64,000 bases of DNA, taken from assembly GCA_014843695.1 (NCBI GenBank), contig CM026391.1, positions 34,533,597 to 34,597,596 of the forward strand, given 5' to 3'. The notes under the pieces were generated by a model. That model ran no database searches. It had not been told where the DNA came from and saw nothing but the letters and a program-made list of their open reading frames with translations. Origin of the DNA: Archivesica marissinica (Eukaryota > Mollusca > Bivalvia > Venerida > Vesicomyidae). The translations under genes and the position numbers were made by a program. Below are positions 35,101 to 49,998 of the stretch, one piece after another; the first letter of the stretch is position 1, and the number at the start of each line of letters is the position of its first letter.

Positions 35101-38100
35101 TAATATTGGCCCGGGATGTACAATAGTCAACATTTCAAGATATTGGCCCGGAATGTACAATAGTCAGCATTTCAAAATATTGATCCGGGATGTATAATAG
35201 TCAGCATTTAATATTGGCCCGGGATGTACAATTGTCAACATTTCCAAATATTGACCCGGGATGTACAATAGTCAGCATTTCCAGATATTGGCTCGAAATG
35301 TACAATTGTCAGCATTTCCAGATATTGGCCCGGGATGTACACTAGTCAGCATTTCAAGATATTGGCCCGGGATGTACAATAGTCAGCATTTCAAGATATT
35401 GGTCCGGGATGTACAATAGTCAACATTTCAAGATATTGGCCCGTGATGTACAATAGTCAACATTTCAAGATATTGGCCCGTGATGTACAATAGTCAACAT
35501 TTCAAGATATTGGCCCGTGATGTACACTAGTCAGCATTTCAAGATATTGGTCCGGGATGTACAAAAGTCAACATTTCAAGATATTGGCCCGTGGTGTACA
35601 ATAGTCAGCATTTCAAGATATTGGAACGGGAGGTACAATAGTCAACATTTCAAGATATTGGCCCATGGTGTACACTAGTCAGCATTTCCAGATATTGGTC
35701 CGGGATGTACAATAGTCAGCATTTCAAGATATTGGCCCGTGGTGTACAATAGTCAGCATTTCCAGATATTGGCTCGAAATGTACAATAGTCAGCATTTCC
35801 AGATATTGACCCGGGATGTACAATAGTCAGCATTTCAAGATATTGGCCCGTGATGTACAGTAGTCAGCATTTCCAGATATTGTTCCGGGATGTACAATAG
35901 TCAGCATTTCAAAATATTGGCCCGGATGACAAACACACAAAAGATGTACAATAGTCAACATTTCAAGATATTGGCCCGGGATATACAATAGTCAACATTT
36001 CCAGATATTGGCCCGGGATATACAATAGTCAGCATTTCAAGATATTGGCCCGTGATGTACAATAGTCAGCATTTCCAGATATTGGCTCGAAATGTACAAT
36101 AGTCAGCATTTCAAAATATTGGTTCGGCATGTACAATAGCCAACATTTCCAGATATTGGCCCGTGATGTACAATAGTCAACATTTCAAGATATTGGCCCG
36201 TGATGTACAATAGTACACATTTCAAGATATTGACCCGGGATGTACAATAGTCATCATTTCATGATATTGGCCCGTGATGTACAATAGTCAACATTTCAAG
36301 ATATTGGCCCGTGGTGTACAATAGTCAGCATTTCAAGATATTGACCCGGGATGTACAATAGTCAGCATATAATATTGGCCCGGGATGTACAATAGTCAAC
36401 ATTTCCAGATATTGACCCGGGATGTACAATAGTCAGCATTTCAAGATATTGGACCGTGATGTACAATAGTCAGCATTTCCAGATATTGGCTCGAAATGTA
36501 CAATAGTCAGCATTTCCAGATATTGGCCCGGGATGTACAATAGTCAGCATTTCAAGATATTGGCCCGGGATGTACAATAGTCAACATTTCAACATATTGG
36601 CCCATGATGTACAATAGTCAACATTTCAAGATATTGGCCCGTGATGTACAATAGCCAACATTTCAAGATATTGGCCCGTGATGTACACTAGTCAGCATTT
36701 CAAGATATTGGCCCGGGATGTACAATAGTCAGCATTTAATATTGGCCCGGGATGTACAATAGTCAACATTTCAAGATATTGGCCCGGAATGTACAATAGT
36801 CAGCATTTCAAGATATTGATCCGGGATGTACAATAGTCAACATTTCAAGATATTGGCCCGTGATGTACAATAGTCAGCATTTCAAGATATTGGACCGGGC
36901 TGTACAATAGTCAACATTTCAAGATATTGGCCCGTGATGTACAATAGTCAGCATTTCCAGATATTGGTCCGGGATGTACAATAGTCAACAGTTCAAGATA
37001 TTGGCACGTATTGTACACTAGTCAGCATTTCCAGATAGTGGCTCGAAATGACAATAGTCAGCATTTCAAGATATTGGTTCGGCATGTACAATAGCCAACA
37101 TTTCCAGATATTGGCCCGTGATGTACAATAGTCAACATTTCAAGATATTGGCCCGTGATGTACAATAGTAAACATTTCAAGATATTGGCCCGGGATGTAC
37201 AATAGTCAGCATTTCATGATATTGGCCCGTGATGTACAATAGTCAACATTTCAAGATATTGGCCCGTGGTGTACAAGAGTCAGCATTTTAAGATATAGAC
37301 CCGGGATGTACAATAGTCAGCATTTAATATTGGCCCGGGATGTACAATAGTCAACATTTCAAGATATTGGCCCGTGATGTACAATAGTCAGCATTTCCAG
37401 ATATTGGTTCGGGATGTACAATAGTCAACATTTCAATATATTGGCCTGTGATGTACAATAGTCAACATTTCAAGATATTGGCCCGTGATGTACAATAGCC
37501 AACATTTCAAGATATTGGCCCGTGATGTACACTAGTCAGCATTTCAAGATATTGGCCCAGGATGTACAATAGTCAACATTTCAAGATATTGGCCCTGTGA
37601 TCTACAATAGTCAACATTTCAAGATATTTGCCGGGGATGTACAATAGTCAGCATTTCAAGATATTGGTTCGGCATGTACAATAGCCAACATTTCCAGATA
37701 TTGGCCCGTGATGTACAATAGTCAACATTTCAAGATATTGGCCCGTGATGTACAATAGTAAACATTTCAAGATATTGGCCCGGGATGTACAATAGTCAAC
37801 ATTTCATGATATTGGCCCATGGTTTACAATAGTCAGCATTTCAAGATATTGACCCGGGATGTACAATAGTCAGCATTTAATATTGGCCCGGGATGTACAA
37901 TAGTCAACATTTCAAGATATTGGCCCGGGAGGTACAATAGTCAACATTTCAAGATATTGGCCCGTGATGTACAATAGTCAGCATTTCCAGATATTGGTCC
38001 GGGATGTACAATAGTCAGCGTTTCCAGATATTGGCCCATGGTGTAAAATAGCCAGCAATTCCAGATATTGACCCATGGTGTACAATAGTCAGCATTTCCA

Positions 38101-38160
38101 GATATTGGCCCATGGTGTACACTAGTCAGCATTTCAAGATATTGGCCCGTGGTGTACAAT
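29151..38160 (+). repeat. Higher-order repeat zone, unit about 2.1-2.3 kb
   Basis: The rare variant GAGGTACAATAGTCAAC occurs at 29151, 31294, 33539, 35630 and 37929, spaced 2,143, 2,245, 2,091 and 2,299 bp (about 57-62 monomers). Most copies are followed by the same series (CCATGGTGTA, then TTGACCC, then GGCTCGAAATG). GGTTCGGCATG landmarks at 30698 and 32980 repeat with a similar 2,282-bp step. The copies at 31294 and 33539 look almost identical over several hundred bases. Confidence 0.75.
33960..35273 (+). repeat. 438-bp twelve-monomer higher-order repeat, three tandem copies
   Basis: The diagnostic ATTGATCCGGG lies at 34306, 34744 and 35182 (GATCC start), exactly 438 bp apart each time. 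The unit is twelve 37-bp monomers (444 bp), two of which are the 3-bp-shorter TTTAATATTGG form, giving 438. The surrounding variant order (AACATATTGGCCCATG, then CACTAGTCAGC, then TTTAATATTGG twice) repeats, although the third copy lacks AACATATTGGCCCATG. The copies differ at scattered bases. Confidence 0.85.
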
Positions 38161-41100
38161 AGTCAGCATTTCCAGATATTGGCTCGAAATGTACAATAGT
38201 CAGCATTTCCAGATATTGGCCCGTGATGTACAATAGTCAGCATTTCCAAATATTGGTCCGGGATGTACAATAGTCAGCATTTCAAAATATTGGCCCGGGA
38301 TGTACAACTGTCAGCATTTCAAGATATTGGCCCGTGATGTACAAGTCAGCATTTCCAGATATTGGTCCGGGATGTACAATAGTCATCATTTCAAGATATT
38401 TGCACGTGATGTACAATAGTCAACATTTCAAGATATTGGCCCGTGATGTACAATAGTCAGCATTTCAAGATATTGGTCCGGGATGTACAATAGTCAACAT
38501 TTCAAGATATTGGCCCGGGAAGTACAATAGTCAACATTTCAAGATATTGGCCCGTGATGTACAATAGTCAGCATTTCCAGATATTGGTCAAGATATTGGC
38601 CCGGGATGTACAATAGTCAATATTTCAAGATATTGGCCCGTGATGTACACTAGTCAGCATTTCCATATATTGGTCTGGGATGTACAATAGTCAGCATTTC
38701 AAGATATTGGCCCGGGATGTACAATAGTCAACATTTCAAGATATTGGCCCGCGATGTACAATAGTCAATATTTCAAGATATTGGCCCGTGATGTACAATA
38801 GTCAACATTTCAAGATATTGCCCGTGATGTACACTAGTCAGCATTTCAAGATATTGGCCCGGGATGTACAATAGTCAACATTTCAAGATATTGGTTCGGC
38901 ATGTACAATAGCCAACATTTCCAGATATTGGTCCGTGATGTACAATAGTCAACATTTCAAGATATTGGTCCGTGATGTACAATAGTAAACATTTCAAGAT
39001 ATTTGCCCGGGATGTACAATAGGCAGCATTTCATGATATTGGCCCGTGATGTACAATAGTCAGCATATCCAGATATTGGTCCGGGATGTACAATAGTCAA
39101 CATTTCAAGATATTGGCCCGTGATGTACAATAGTCAACATTTCAAGATATTGGCCCGTGATGTACAATAGCCAACATTTCAAGATATTGGCCCGTGATGT
39201 ACAATAGTCAGCATTTCAAGATATTGGCCCGGGATGTACAATAATCAACATTTCAAGATATTGGCCCTGTGATCTACAATAGTCAACATTTCAAGATATT
39301 GGCCCGTGATGTACAATAGTCAACATTTCAAGATATTGGTTCGGCATGTACAATAGCCAACATTTCCAGATATTGGTCCGTGATGTACAATAGTCAACAT
39401 TTCAAGATATTGGCCCGTGATGTACAATAGTCAACATTTCAAGATATTGGCCCGTGATGTACAATAGTCAACATTTCAAGATATTGGCCCGTGATGTACA
39501 TAGTCAGGGATGTACAATAGTCAACATTTCAAGATATTGGCCCGTGATGTACAATAGTCAACATTTAAGATATTGGCCCGTGATGTACAATAGTCAGCAT
39601 TTCAAGATATTGGCCCGGGATGTACAATAGTCAACATTTCAAGATATTGGCCCGTGATGTACAATAGTCAACATTTCAAGATATTGGCCGGGGATGTACA
39701 ATAGTCAGCATTTCAAGATATTGGTTCGGCATGTACAATAGCCAACATTTCCAGATATTGGCCCGTGATGTACAATAGTCAACATTTCAAGATATTGGCC
39801 CGAGATGTACAATAGTCAGCATTTCAAGATATTGGCCCGTGATGTACAATAGTCAACATTTCAAGATATTGGCCCGTGATGTACAATAGTCAACATTTCA
39901 AGATATTGGCCCGTGATGTACAATAGTCAGCATTTCAAGATATTGGCCAGTGATGTACAATAGTCAGCATTTCAAGATATAGGCCCGTGATGTACAATAG
40001 TCAGCATTTCATATTGGCCCGGGATGTACAATAGTCAACATTTCAAGATATTGGCCCGTGATGTACAATAGTCAACATTTCAAGATATTGGCCCGAGATG
40101 TACAATAGTCAGCATTTCAAGATATTGGCCCGTGATATACAATAGTCAACATTTCAAGATATTGGCCCGTGATGTACAATAGTCAGCATTTCAAGATATT
40201 GGCCCGGGATGTACAATAGTCAGCATTTCATATTGGCCCGGGATGTACAATAGTCAACATTTCAAGATATTGGCCCGTGATGTACAATAGTCAACATTTC
40301 AAGATATTGGCCCGTGATGTACAATAGTCAACATTTCAAGATATTGGCCCGTGATGTACAATAGTCAACATTTCAAGATATTGGCCCGTGATGTACAATA
40401 GTCAGCATTTCAAGATATTGGCCCGGGATGTACAATAGTCAACATTTCAAGATATTGGCCCGTGATGTACAATAGTCAGCATTTCAAGATATTGGCCTGG
40501 GATGTACAATAGTCAACATTTCAAGATATTGGCCCGGGATGTACAATAGTCAACATTTCAAGATATTGGCCCGGGATGTACAATAGTCAGCATTTCAAGA
40601 TATTGGCCTGGGATGGACAATAGTCAACATTTCAAGATATTGGCCCGTGATGTACAATAGTCAGCATTTCAAGATATTGGCCTGGGATGTACAATAGTCA
40701 ACATTTCATATTGGCCCGTGATGTACAATAGTCAGCATTTCAAGATATTGGCCCGTGATGTACAATAGTCAACATTTCAAGATATTGGCCCGGGATGTAC
40801 AATAGTCAGCATTTCATATTGGCCCGTGATGTACAATAGTCAGCATTTCCAGATATTGGCCCGGGATGTACAATAGTCAACATTCAAGATATTGGCCCTA
40901 CAATAGTCAACATTTCAAGATATTGGCCGGATGTACAATAGTCAGCATTTCAAAAAACACACAAACCCACAATAACATTCAAATATTGGCCCGGATGTAC
41001 AAAGTCAACATTGATATTGGCCCGGATGTACAATAGTCACATTTCAAGATATTGGCCGGATGTACAATAGTCACATTTAAATTGGCCCGTGACATAGTCA

Positions 41101-41703
41101 CATTTCCAGATATTGGTCCGGGATGTACAATAGTCAACATTTCAAGATATTGGCCCGTAATGTACAATAGTCAACATTTCAAGATATTGGCCCGTAATGT
41201 ACAATAGTCAACATTTCAAGATATTGGCCCGTGATGTACACTAGTCAGCATTTCAAGATATTGGCCCGGGATGTACAATAGTCAGCATTTCAAGATATTG
41301 GCCCGGGATGTACAATAGTCAGCATTTCAAGATATTGGCCCGGGATGTACAATAGTCAGCATTTCAAGATATTGGCCCGTGATGTACAATAGTCAGCATT
41401 TCAAGATATTGGCCCGGGATGTACAATAGTCAACATTTCAAGATATTGGCCCGTGGTGTACAATAGTCAGCATTTCCAGATATTGGTCCGGGATGTACAA
41501 TAGTCAACATGTCAAGATATTGTCCCATGGTGTACAATAGTCAGCATTTCTAGATATTGGTCCGGGATGTACAATAGTCAACATTTCAAGATATTGGCCC
41601 GTGATGTACAATAGTCAACAATTCAAGATATTGGCCCGGGATGTACAATAGTCAGCATTTCAAGATATTGGCCCGGGATGTACAATAGTCAGCATTTCAT
41701 ATT

Positions 41704-44700
41704 GGCCAGTGATGTACACTAGTCAGCATTTCCAGATATTGGTCAGGGATGTACAATAGTCATCATTTCAAGATATTGGCCCGTGATGTACAATAGTCAG
41801 CATTTCAAGATATAGTCCGGGATGTACAATAGTCAGCGTTTCCAGATATTGGCCCGGGATGTACAATAGTCAGCATTTCCAGATATTGGTCCGGGATGTA
41901 CAATAGTCAACATTTCAAGATATTGGCCCTTGATATACAATAGTCAACATTTCAAGATATTGGCCCGTGATGTACAATTGTCAACATTTCAACATATTGG
42001 CCCGTGATGTACACTAGTCAGCATTTCAAGATATTGGCCCGGGATGTACAATTGTCAACATTTCAAGATATTGGCCCGTGGTGTACAATAGTCAGCATTT
42101 CCAGATATTGGTCCGCGATGTACAATAGTCAACATTTCAAGATATTGGACCATGATGTACAATAGGCAGCATTTCAAGATATTGGCCCGGGATGCACAAT
42201 AGTCAACATTTCAAGATATTGGCCCGTGATGTACAATAGTCAACATTTCAAGATATTGGTCCGGGATGTACAATAGTCAGCATTTCAAGATATTGGCCCG
42301 GAATGTACAATAGTCAGCATTTCATATTGGCCAGTGATGTACACTAGTCAGCATTTCCAGATATTGGTCAGGGATGTACAATAGTCAACATTTCAAGATA
42401 TTGGCCTGGGATGTACAATAGTCAGCCTTTTCAGATATTGGTCCGGGATGTACATTAGTCAACATTTCAAGATATTGGCCCGTGATGTACAATAGTCAGC
42501 ATTTCCAAATATTGGCCCGTGATGTACAATAATCAACATTTTAAGATATTGGCCCGGGATGTACAATAGTCAGCATTTCAAGATATTGGCCCGGGATGTA
42601 CAATAGTCAACATTTCAAGATATTGGCCCTGTGATCAACAATAGTCAACATTTCAAGATATTGGCCCGGAATGTACAATAGTCAACATTTCAAGATATTG
42701 GCCCGGGATGTACAATAGTCAGCATTTCAAGATATTTGCCCGTGATGTACACTAGTCAGCATTTCCAGATATTGGCTCGAAATGTACAACAGTCAGCATT
42801 TCCAGATATTGGCCCGAGATGTACAATAGTCAGCATTTCAAGATATTGGCCCGTGAAGTACAATAGTCAGCATTTCCAGATATTGGTACGGGATGTACAA
42901 TAGTCAACATTTCAAGATATTGGCCCGTGATGTACAATAGTCAGCATTTCAAGATATTGGCCCGGTATGTACAATAGTCAACATTTCAAGATATTGGCCC
43001 TTGGTGTACAATAGTCAGCATTTCCAGATATTGGTCCGGGATGTACAATAGTCAACATTTCAAGATATTGGCCTGTGATGTACAATAGTCAGCATTTCAA
43101 GATATTGGCCCGGGATGTACAATAGTCAGCATTTCCAGATATTGGTCCGGGATGTACAATAGTCAACATTTCAAGATATTGGCCCGTGATGTACAATAGT
43201 CAACATTTCAAGATATTGGCCCGTGATGTACAATAGTCAACATTTCAAGATATTGGCCCGTGATGTACACTAGTCAGCATTTCAAGATATTGGCTAGGGA
43301 TGTACAATAGTCAACATTTCAAGATATTGGCCCGTGATGTACAATAGTCAACATTTCAAGATATTGGCCCGGGATGTATAATAGTCAGCATTTCAAGATA
43401 TTGGTCCGAGATATACAATGGTCAACATTTCAAGATATTGGCCCGGGATGTACAATAGTCAGCATTTCAACCCAACACACACATTTCAAATATTGGCCCG
43501 GGATGTACAATAGTCAGCATTTCAAGATATTGGCCCGTGAAGTACAATAGTCAGCATTTCAGATATTGGTCCGGGATGTACAGTAGTCAACATTTCAAGA
43601 TATTGGCCCGTGATGTACAATAGTCAACATTTCAAGATATTGGCCCGGGATGCACAATAGTCAACATTTCAAGATATTGGCCCGTGATGTACAATAGTCA
43701 ATATTGGCCCGGGATGTACAATAGTCAGCATTTCAATATATTGGCCCGGGATGTACAATAGTCAGCATTTCATATTGGCCCGTGATGTACACTAGTCAGC
43801 ATTTCAAGATATTGGCCCGGGATGTACAATAGTCAACATTTCAAGATATTGGCCCGGGATGTACAATAGTCAACATTTCAAGATATTGGCCCGTGATGTA
43901 CAATAGTCAGCATTTCAAGATATTGGCCCGGGATGTACAATAGTCAGCATTTCAAGATATTGGCCCGGGATGTACAATAGTCAGCATTTCAAGATATTGG
44001 CCCGGGATGTACAATAGTCAGCATTTCAAGATATTGGTCCGGGATGTACAATAGTCAACATTTCAAGATATTGGCCCGTGATGTACAATAGTCAGCATTT
44101 CCAGATATTGGCCCAAGATATTGGCCGGGATGTACAATAGTCAACATTTCAAGATATTGGCCTGTGATTACAATAGTCAACATTTCAAGATATTGGCCGG
44201 GGATGTACAATAGTCAACATTTCAAATATTGGCCCGTGATGTACAATAGTCAACATTTCCAGATATTGGCCCGGGATGTACAATAGTCAGCATTTCAAGA
44301 TATTGGCCCGGGATGTACAATAGTCAGCATTTCATATTGGCCAGTGATGTACACTAGTCAGCATTTCCAGATATTGGTCAGGGATGTACAATAGTCATCA
44401 TTTCAAGATATTGGCCCGTGATGTACAATAGTCAGCATTTCCAGATATTGGTCCGGGATGTACAATAGTCAGCATTTCAAGATATTGGCCCGGGATGTAC
44501 AATAGTCAACATTTCAAGATATTGGCCCGTGATGTACAATAGTCAACATTTCAAGATATTGGCCCGTGATGTACAATAGTCAGCATTTCAAGATATTGGC
44601 CCGGGATGTACAATAGTCAACATTTCAAGATATTGGCCCGTGATCTACAATAGTCAACATTTCAAGATATTGGCCCGGGATGTACAATAGTCAACCTTTC

Positions 44701-47700
44701 AAGATATTGGCCCGTGATGTACAATAGTCAGCATTTCAAGATATTTGCCCGTGATGTACACTAGTCAGAATTTCTAGATATTGGCTCGAAATGTACAATA
44801 GTCAGCATTTCCAGATATTGGCCCGGGATGTACAATAGTCAGCATTTCAAATATTGGCCCGTGATGTACAATAGTCAGCATTTCCAGATATTGGTCCGGG
44901 ATGTACAATAGTCAACATTTCAAGATATTGGCCCGTGATGTACAATAGTCAACATTTCAAGATATTGGCCCGGGATGTACAATAGTCAGCATTTCAAGAT
45001 ATTGGTCCGGATGTACAATAGTCAACATTTCAAGATATTGGCCCGTGATGTACAATAGTCAACATTTCAAGATATTGGCCCGGGATGTACAATAGTCAGC
45101 ATTTCAAGATATTGGCCCGGGATGTACAATAGTCAACATTTCAAGATATTGGCCCGGGATGTACAATAGTCAACATTTCAAGATATTGGCCCGTGATGTA
45201 CAATAGTCAACATTTCAAGATATTGGCCCGTGATGTACAATAGTCAGCATTTCCAGATATTGGCCCGTGATGTACAATAGTCAGCATTTCAAGATATTGG
45301 CCCGTGATGTACAATAGTCAACATTTCAAGATATTGGCCCGTGATGTACAATAGTCAACATTTCAAGATATTGGCCCGGGATGTACAATAGTCAGCATTT
45401 CAAGATATTGGCCCGGGATGTACAATAGTCAACATTTCAAGATATTGGCCCGTGATGTACAATAGTCAGCATTTCAAGATATTGGCCCGGGATGTACAAT
45501 AGTCAGCATTTCAAGATATTGGCCCGTGATGTACAATAGTCAACATTTCAAGATATTGGCCCGTGATGTACAATAGTCAACATTTCAAGATATTGGCCCG
45601 TGATGTACAATAGTCAGCATTTCAAGATATTGGCCCGGGATGTACAATAGTCAACATTTCAAGATATTGGCCCGTGATTACAATAGTCAACATTTCAAGA
45701 TATTGGCCCGGGATGTACAATAGTAACATTTCAAGATATTGGCCCGGGATGTACAATAGTCAGCATTTCATATTGCCCGGATGTACATAGTCACATTCAG
45801 ATATTGGCCGATGTACATAGTCAGCATTTCAGATATTGGCCGGGATGTACAATAGTCAACATTTCAAGATATTGGCCCGGATGTACAATAGTCAACATTT
45901 CAAGATATTGGCCCGGGATGTACAATAGTCAACATTTCAAGATATTGGCCCGTGATGTACAATAGTCAACATTTCAAGATATTGGCCCGGGATGTACAAT
46001 AGTCAACATTTCAAGATATTGGCCCGGGATGTACAATCGTCAGCATTTCAAGATATTGGTCCGAGATGTACAATAGTCAACATTTCAAGATATTGGTCCG
46101 GGATGTACAATAGTCAACATTTCAAGATATTTGCCCGTGATGTACAATAGTCAACATTTCAAGATATTGGCCCGTGATGTACAATAGTCAACATTTCAAG
46201 ATATTGGCCCGTGATGTACAATAGTCAACATTTCAAGATATTGCCCCGTGATGTACACTAGTCAGCATTTCTAGATATTGGCCCGGGATGTACAATAGTC
46301 AACATTTCAAGATATTGGCCCGGGATGTACAATAGTCAACATTTCCAGATATTGGCCCGGGATGTACAATAGTCAGCATTTCAAGATATTGGCCCGGGAT
46401 GTACAATAGTCAACATTTCAAGATATTGGCCTTGTGATCTACAATAGTCAACATTTCATGATATTGGCCCGGGGTATACAATAGTCAACATTTCCAGATA
46501 TTGGCCCGGGATGTACAATAGTCAGCATTTCCAGATATTTGTCCGGGATGTACAATAGTCAACATTTCAAGATATTGGCAAGTGATGTACAATAGTCAAC
46601 ATTTCAAGATATTGGCCCAAAATGTACAATAGTCAGCATTTCAAGATATTGGCTCTGGATGTACACTAGTCAGCATTTCATATTGGCCCGTGATGTACAC
46701 TAGTCAGCATTTCAAGATATTGGCCCGGGATGTACAATAGTCAGCATTTCAAGATATTGGCCCGGGATGTACAATAGTCAACATTTCAAGATATTGGCCC
46801 GTGATGTACAATAGTCAGCATTTCCAGATATTGGTCCGGGATGTACAATAGTCATCATTTCAAGATAGTTGCCCGTGATGTACAATAGTCAACATTTCAA
46901 GATATTGGCCCATGATGTACAATAGTCAGCATTTCAAGATATTGGTCCGGGATGTACAATAGTCAGCATTTCAAGATATTGGCTCTGTGATCTACAATAG
47001 TCAACATTTCAAGATATTGGCCGGGGATGTACAATAGTCAACATTTCAAGATATTGGCCCGTGATGTACAATAGTCAACATTTCCAGATATTGGCCCGGG
47101 ATGTACAATAGTCAGCATTTCAAGATATTGGCCCGGGATGTACAATAGTCAGCATTTCATATTGGCCAGTGATGTACAATAGTCAGCATTTCCAGATATT
47201 GGTCAGGGATGTACAATAGTCATCATTTCAAGATATTGGCCCGTGATGTACAATAGTCAGCATTTCCAGATATTGGCCCGGGATGTACAATAGTCAGCAT
47301 TTCAAGATATTGGCCCGGGATGTACAATAGTCAACATTTCAAGATATTGGCCCGTGATGTACAATAGTCAACATTTCAAGATATTGGCCCGTGATGTACA
47401 ATAGTCAGCATTTCAAGATATTGGCCCGTGATGTACAATAGTCAACATTTCAAGATATTGGCCCGGGATGTACAATAGTCAACATTTCAAGATATTGGCC
47501 CGGGATGTACAATAGTCAGCATTTCAAGATATTGGCCCGTGATGTACAATAGTCAGCATTTCAAGATATTGGCCCGTGATGTACAATAGTCAGCATTTCC
47601 AGATATTGGCCCGGGATGTACAATAGTCAGCATTTCCAGATATTGGCCCGGGATGTACAATAGTCAGCATTTCAAGATATTGGCCCGTGATGTACAATAG

Positions 47701-49998
47701 TCAGCATTTCAAGATATTGGCCCGGGATGTACAATAGTCAGCATTTCAAGATATTGGCCCGGATGTACAATAGTCAACATTTCAAGATATTGGCCCGTGA
47801 TGTACAATAGTCAACATTTCAAGATATTGGCCCGGGATGTACAATAGTCAGCATTTCATGATATTGGCCCGGGATGTACAATAGTCAACATTTCAAGATA
47901 TTGGCCCGGGATGTACAATAGTCAACATTTCAAGATATTGGCCCGTGATGTACAATAGTCAACATTTCAAGATATTGGTCCGGGATGTACAATAGTCAGC
48001 ATTTCAAGATATTGGTCCGGGATGTACAATAGTCAACATTTCAAGATATTGGCCCGTGATGTACAATAGTCAACATTTCAAGATATTGCCCCGTGATGTA
48101 CACTAGTCAGCATTTCAAGATATTGGCCCTGGATGTACAATAGTCAACATTTCAAGATATTGGCCTTGTGATCTACAATAGTCAACATTTCATGATATTG
48201 GCCCGGGGTATACAATAGTCAACATTTCCAGATATTGGCCCGGGATGTACAATAGTCAGCATTTCCAGATATTTGTCCGGGATGTACAATAGTCAACATT
48301 TCAAGATATTGGCCCGTGATGTACAATAGTCAACATTTCAAGATATTGGCCCAAAATGTACAATAGTCAGCATTTCAAGATATTGGCTCTGGATGTACAA
48401 TAGTCAGCATTTCATATTGGCCCGTGATGTACACTAGTCAGCATTTCAAGATATTGGCCCGGGATGTACAATAGTCAGCATTTCAAGATATTGGCCCGGG
48501 ATGTACAATAGTCAACATTTCAAGATATTGGCCCGTGATGTACAATAGTCAGCATTTCCAGATATTGGTCCGGAATGTACAATAGTCATCATTTCAAGAT
48601 AGTTGCCCGTGATGTACAATAGTCAACATTTCAAGATATTGGCCCATGATGTACAATAGTCAGCATTTCAAGATATTGGTCCGGGATGTACAATAGTCAG
48701 CATTTCAAGATATTGGTCCGGGATGTACAATAGTCAACATTTCAAGATATTGGCCCGTGATGTACAATAGTCAGCATTTCCAGATATTGGCCCGTGATGT
48801 ACAATAGCCAACATTTTAAGATATTGGCCCGGGATGTACAATAGTCAACATTTCAAGATATTGGCTCTGTGATCTACAATAGTCAACATTTCAAGATATT
48901 GGCCGGGGATGTACAATAGTCAACATTTCAAGATATTGGCCCGTGATGTACAATAGTCAACATTTCCAGATATTGGCCCGGGATGTACAATAGTCAGCAT
49001 TTCAAGATATTGGCCCGGGATGTACAATAGTCAGCATTTCATATTGGCCAGTGATGTACACTAGTCAGCATTTCCAGATATTGGTCAGGGATGTACAATA
49101 GTCATCATTTCAAGATATTGGCCCGTGATGTACAATAGTCAGCATTTCCAGATATTGGTCCGGGATGTACAATAGTCAACATTTCAAGATATTGGCCCGT
49201 GATGTACAATAGTCAACATTTCAAGATATTGGCCCGTGATGTACACTAGTCAGCATTTCAAGATATTGGCCCGGGATGTACAATAGTCAACATTTCAAGA
49301 TATTGGCCCTGTGATCTACAATAGTCAACATTTCAAGATATTGGCCCGTGATGTACAATAGTCAACATTTCAAGATATTGGCCCGGGATGTACAATAGTC
49401 AGCATTTCAAGATATTTGCCCGTGATGTACACTAGTCAGAATTTCTAGATATTGGCTCGAAATGTACAATAGTCAGCATTTCCAGATATTGGCCCGGGAT
49501 GTACAATAGTCAGCATTTCAAGATATTGGCCCGTGATACGTACAATAGTCAGCATTTCCAGATATTGGCCCGGGATGTACAATAGTCAACATTTCAAGAT
49601 ATTGGCCCGTGATGTACAATAGTCAACATTTCAAGATATTGGCCCGGGATGTACAATAGTCAGCATTTCAAGATATTGGTCCGAGATGTACAATAGTCAA
49701 CATTTCAAGATATTGGCCCGTGATCTACAATAGTCAACATTTCAAGATATTGGCCCGGGATGTACAATAGTCAGCATTTCAAGATATTGGCCCGGGATGT
49801 ACAATAGTCAACATTTCAAGATATTGGCCCGGGATGTACAATAGTCAACATTTCAAGATATTGGCCCGTGATGTACAATAGTCAACATTTCAAGATATTG
49901 GCCCGGGATGTACAATAGTCAACATTTCAAGATATTGGCCCGTGATGTACAATAGTCAGCATTTCCAGATATTGGTCCGGGATGTACAATAGTCAACA
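41704..49998 (+). repeat. Left arm of a large inverted repeat within the 37-bp satellite
   Basis: The order of rare monomer variants here is the mirror image of that at 53896-62325. Landmarks are GGCCAGTGATG at 41704, 42329, 44339, 47164 and 49046; GGCTCGAAATG at 42774, 44782 and 49454; and GGCCCAAAATG at 46614 and 48348. The inner part (46.6-50.0 kb) pairs with the right arm with no net length change. Further out the left arm is shorter by 84 and 86 bp in successive intervals. Confidence 0.8.
46428..49046 (+). repeat. Direct block duplication in the left arm (offset 1,734 bp)
   Basis: GGCCTTGTGATCT at 46428 and 48162, GGCCCAAAATG at 46614 and 48348, and GATAGTTGCCC at 46864 and 48598 are each exactly 1,734 bp apart. 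This shows a tandem block of about 47 monomers. The next landmark pair (GGCCAGTGATG, 47164 and 49046) is 1,882 bp apart, so the second copy gained about 148 bp (four monomers) in between. Confidence 0.8.
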
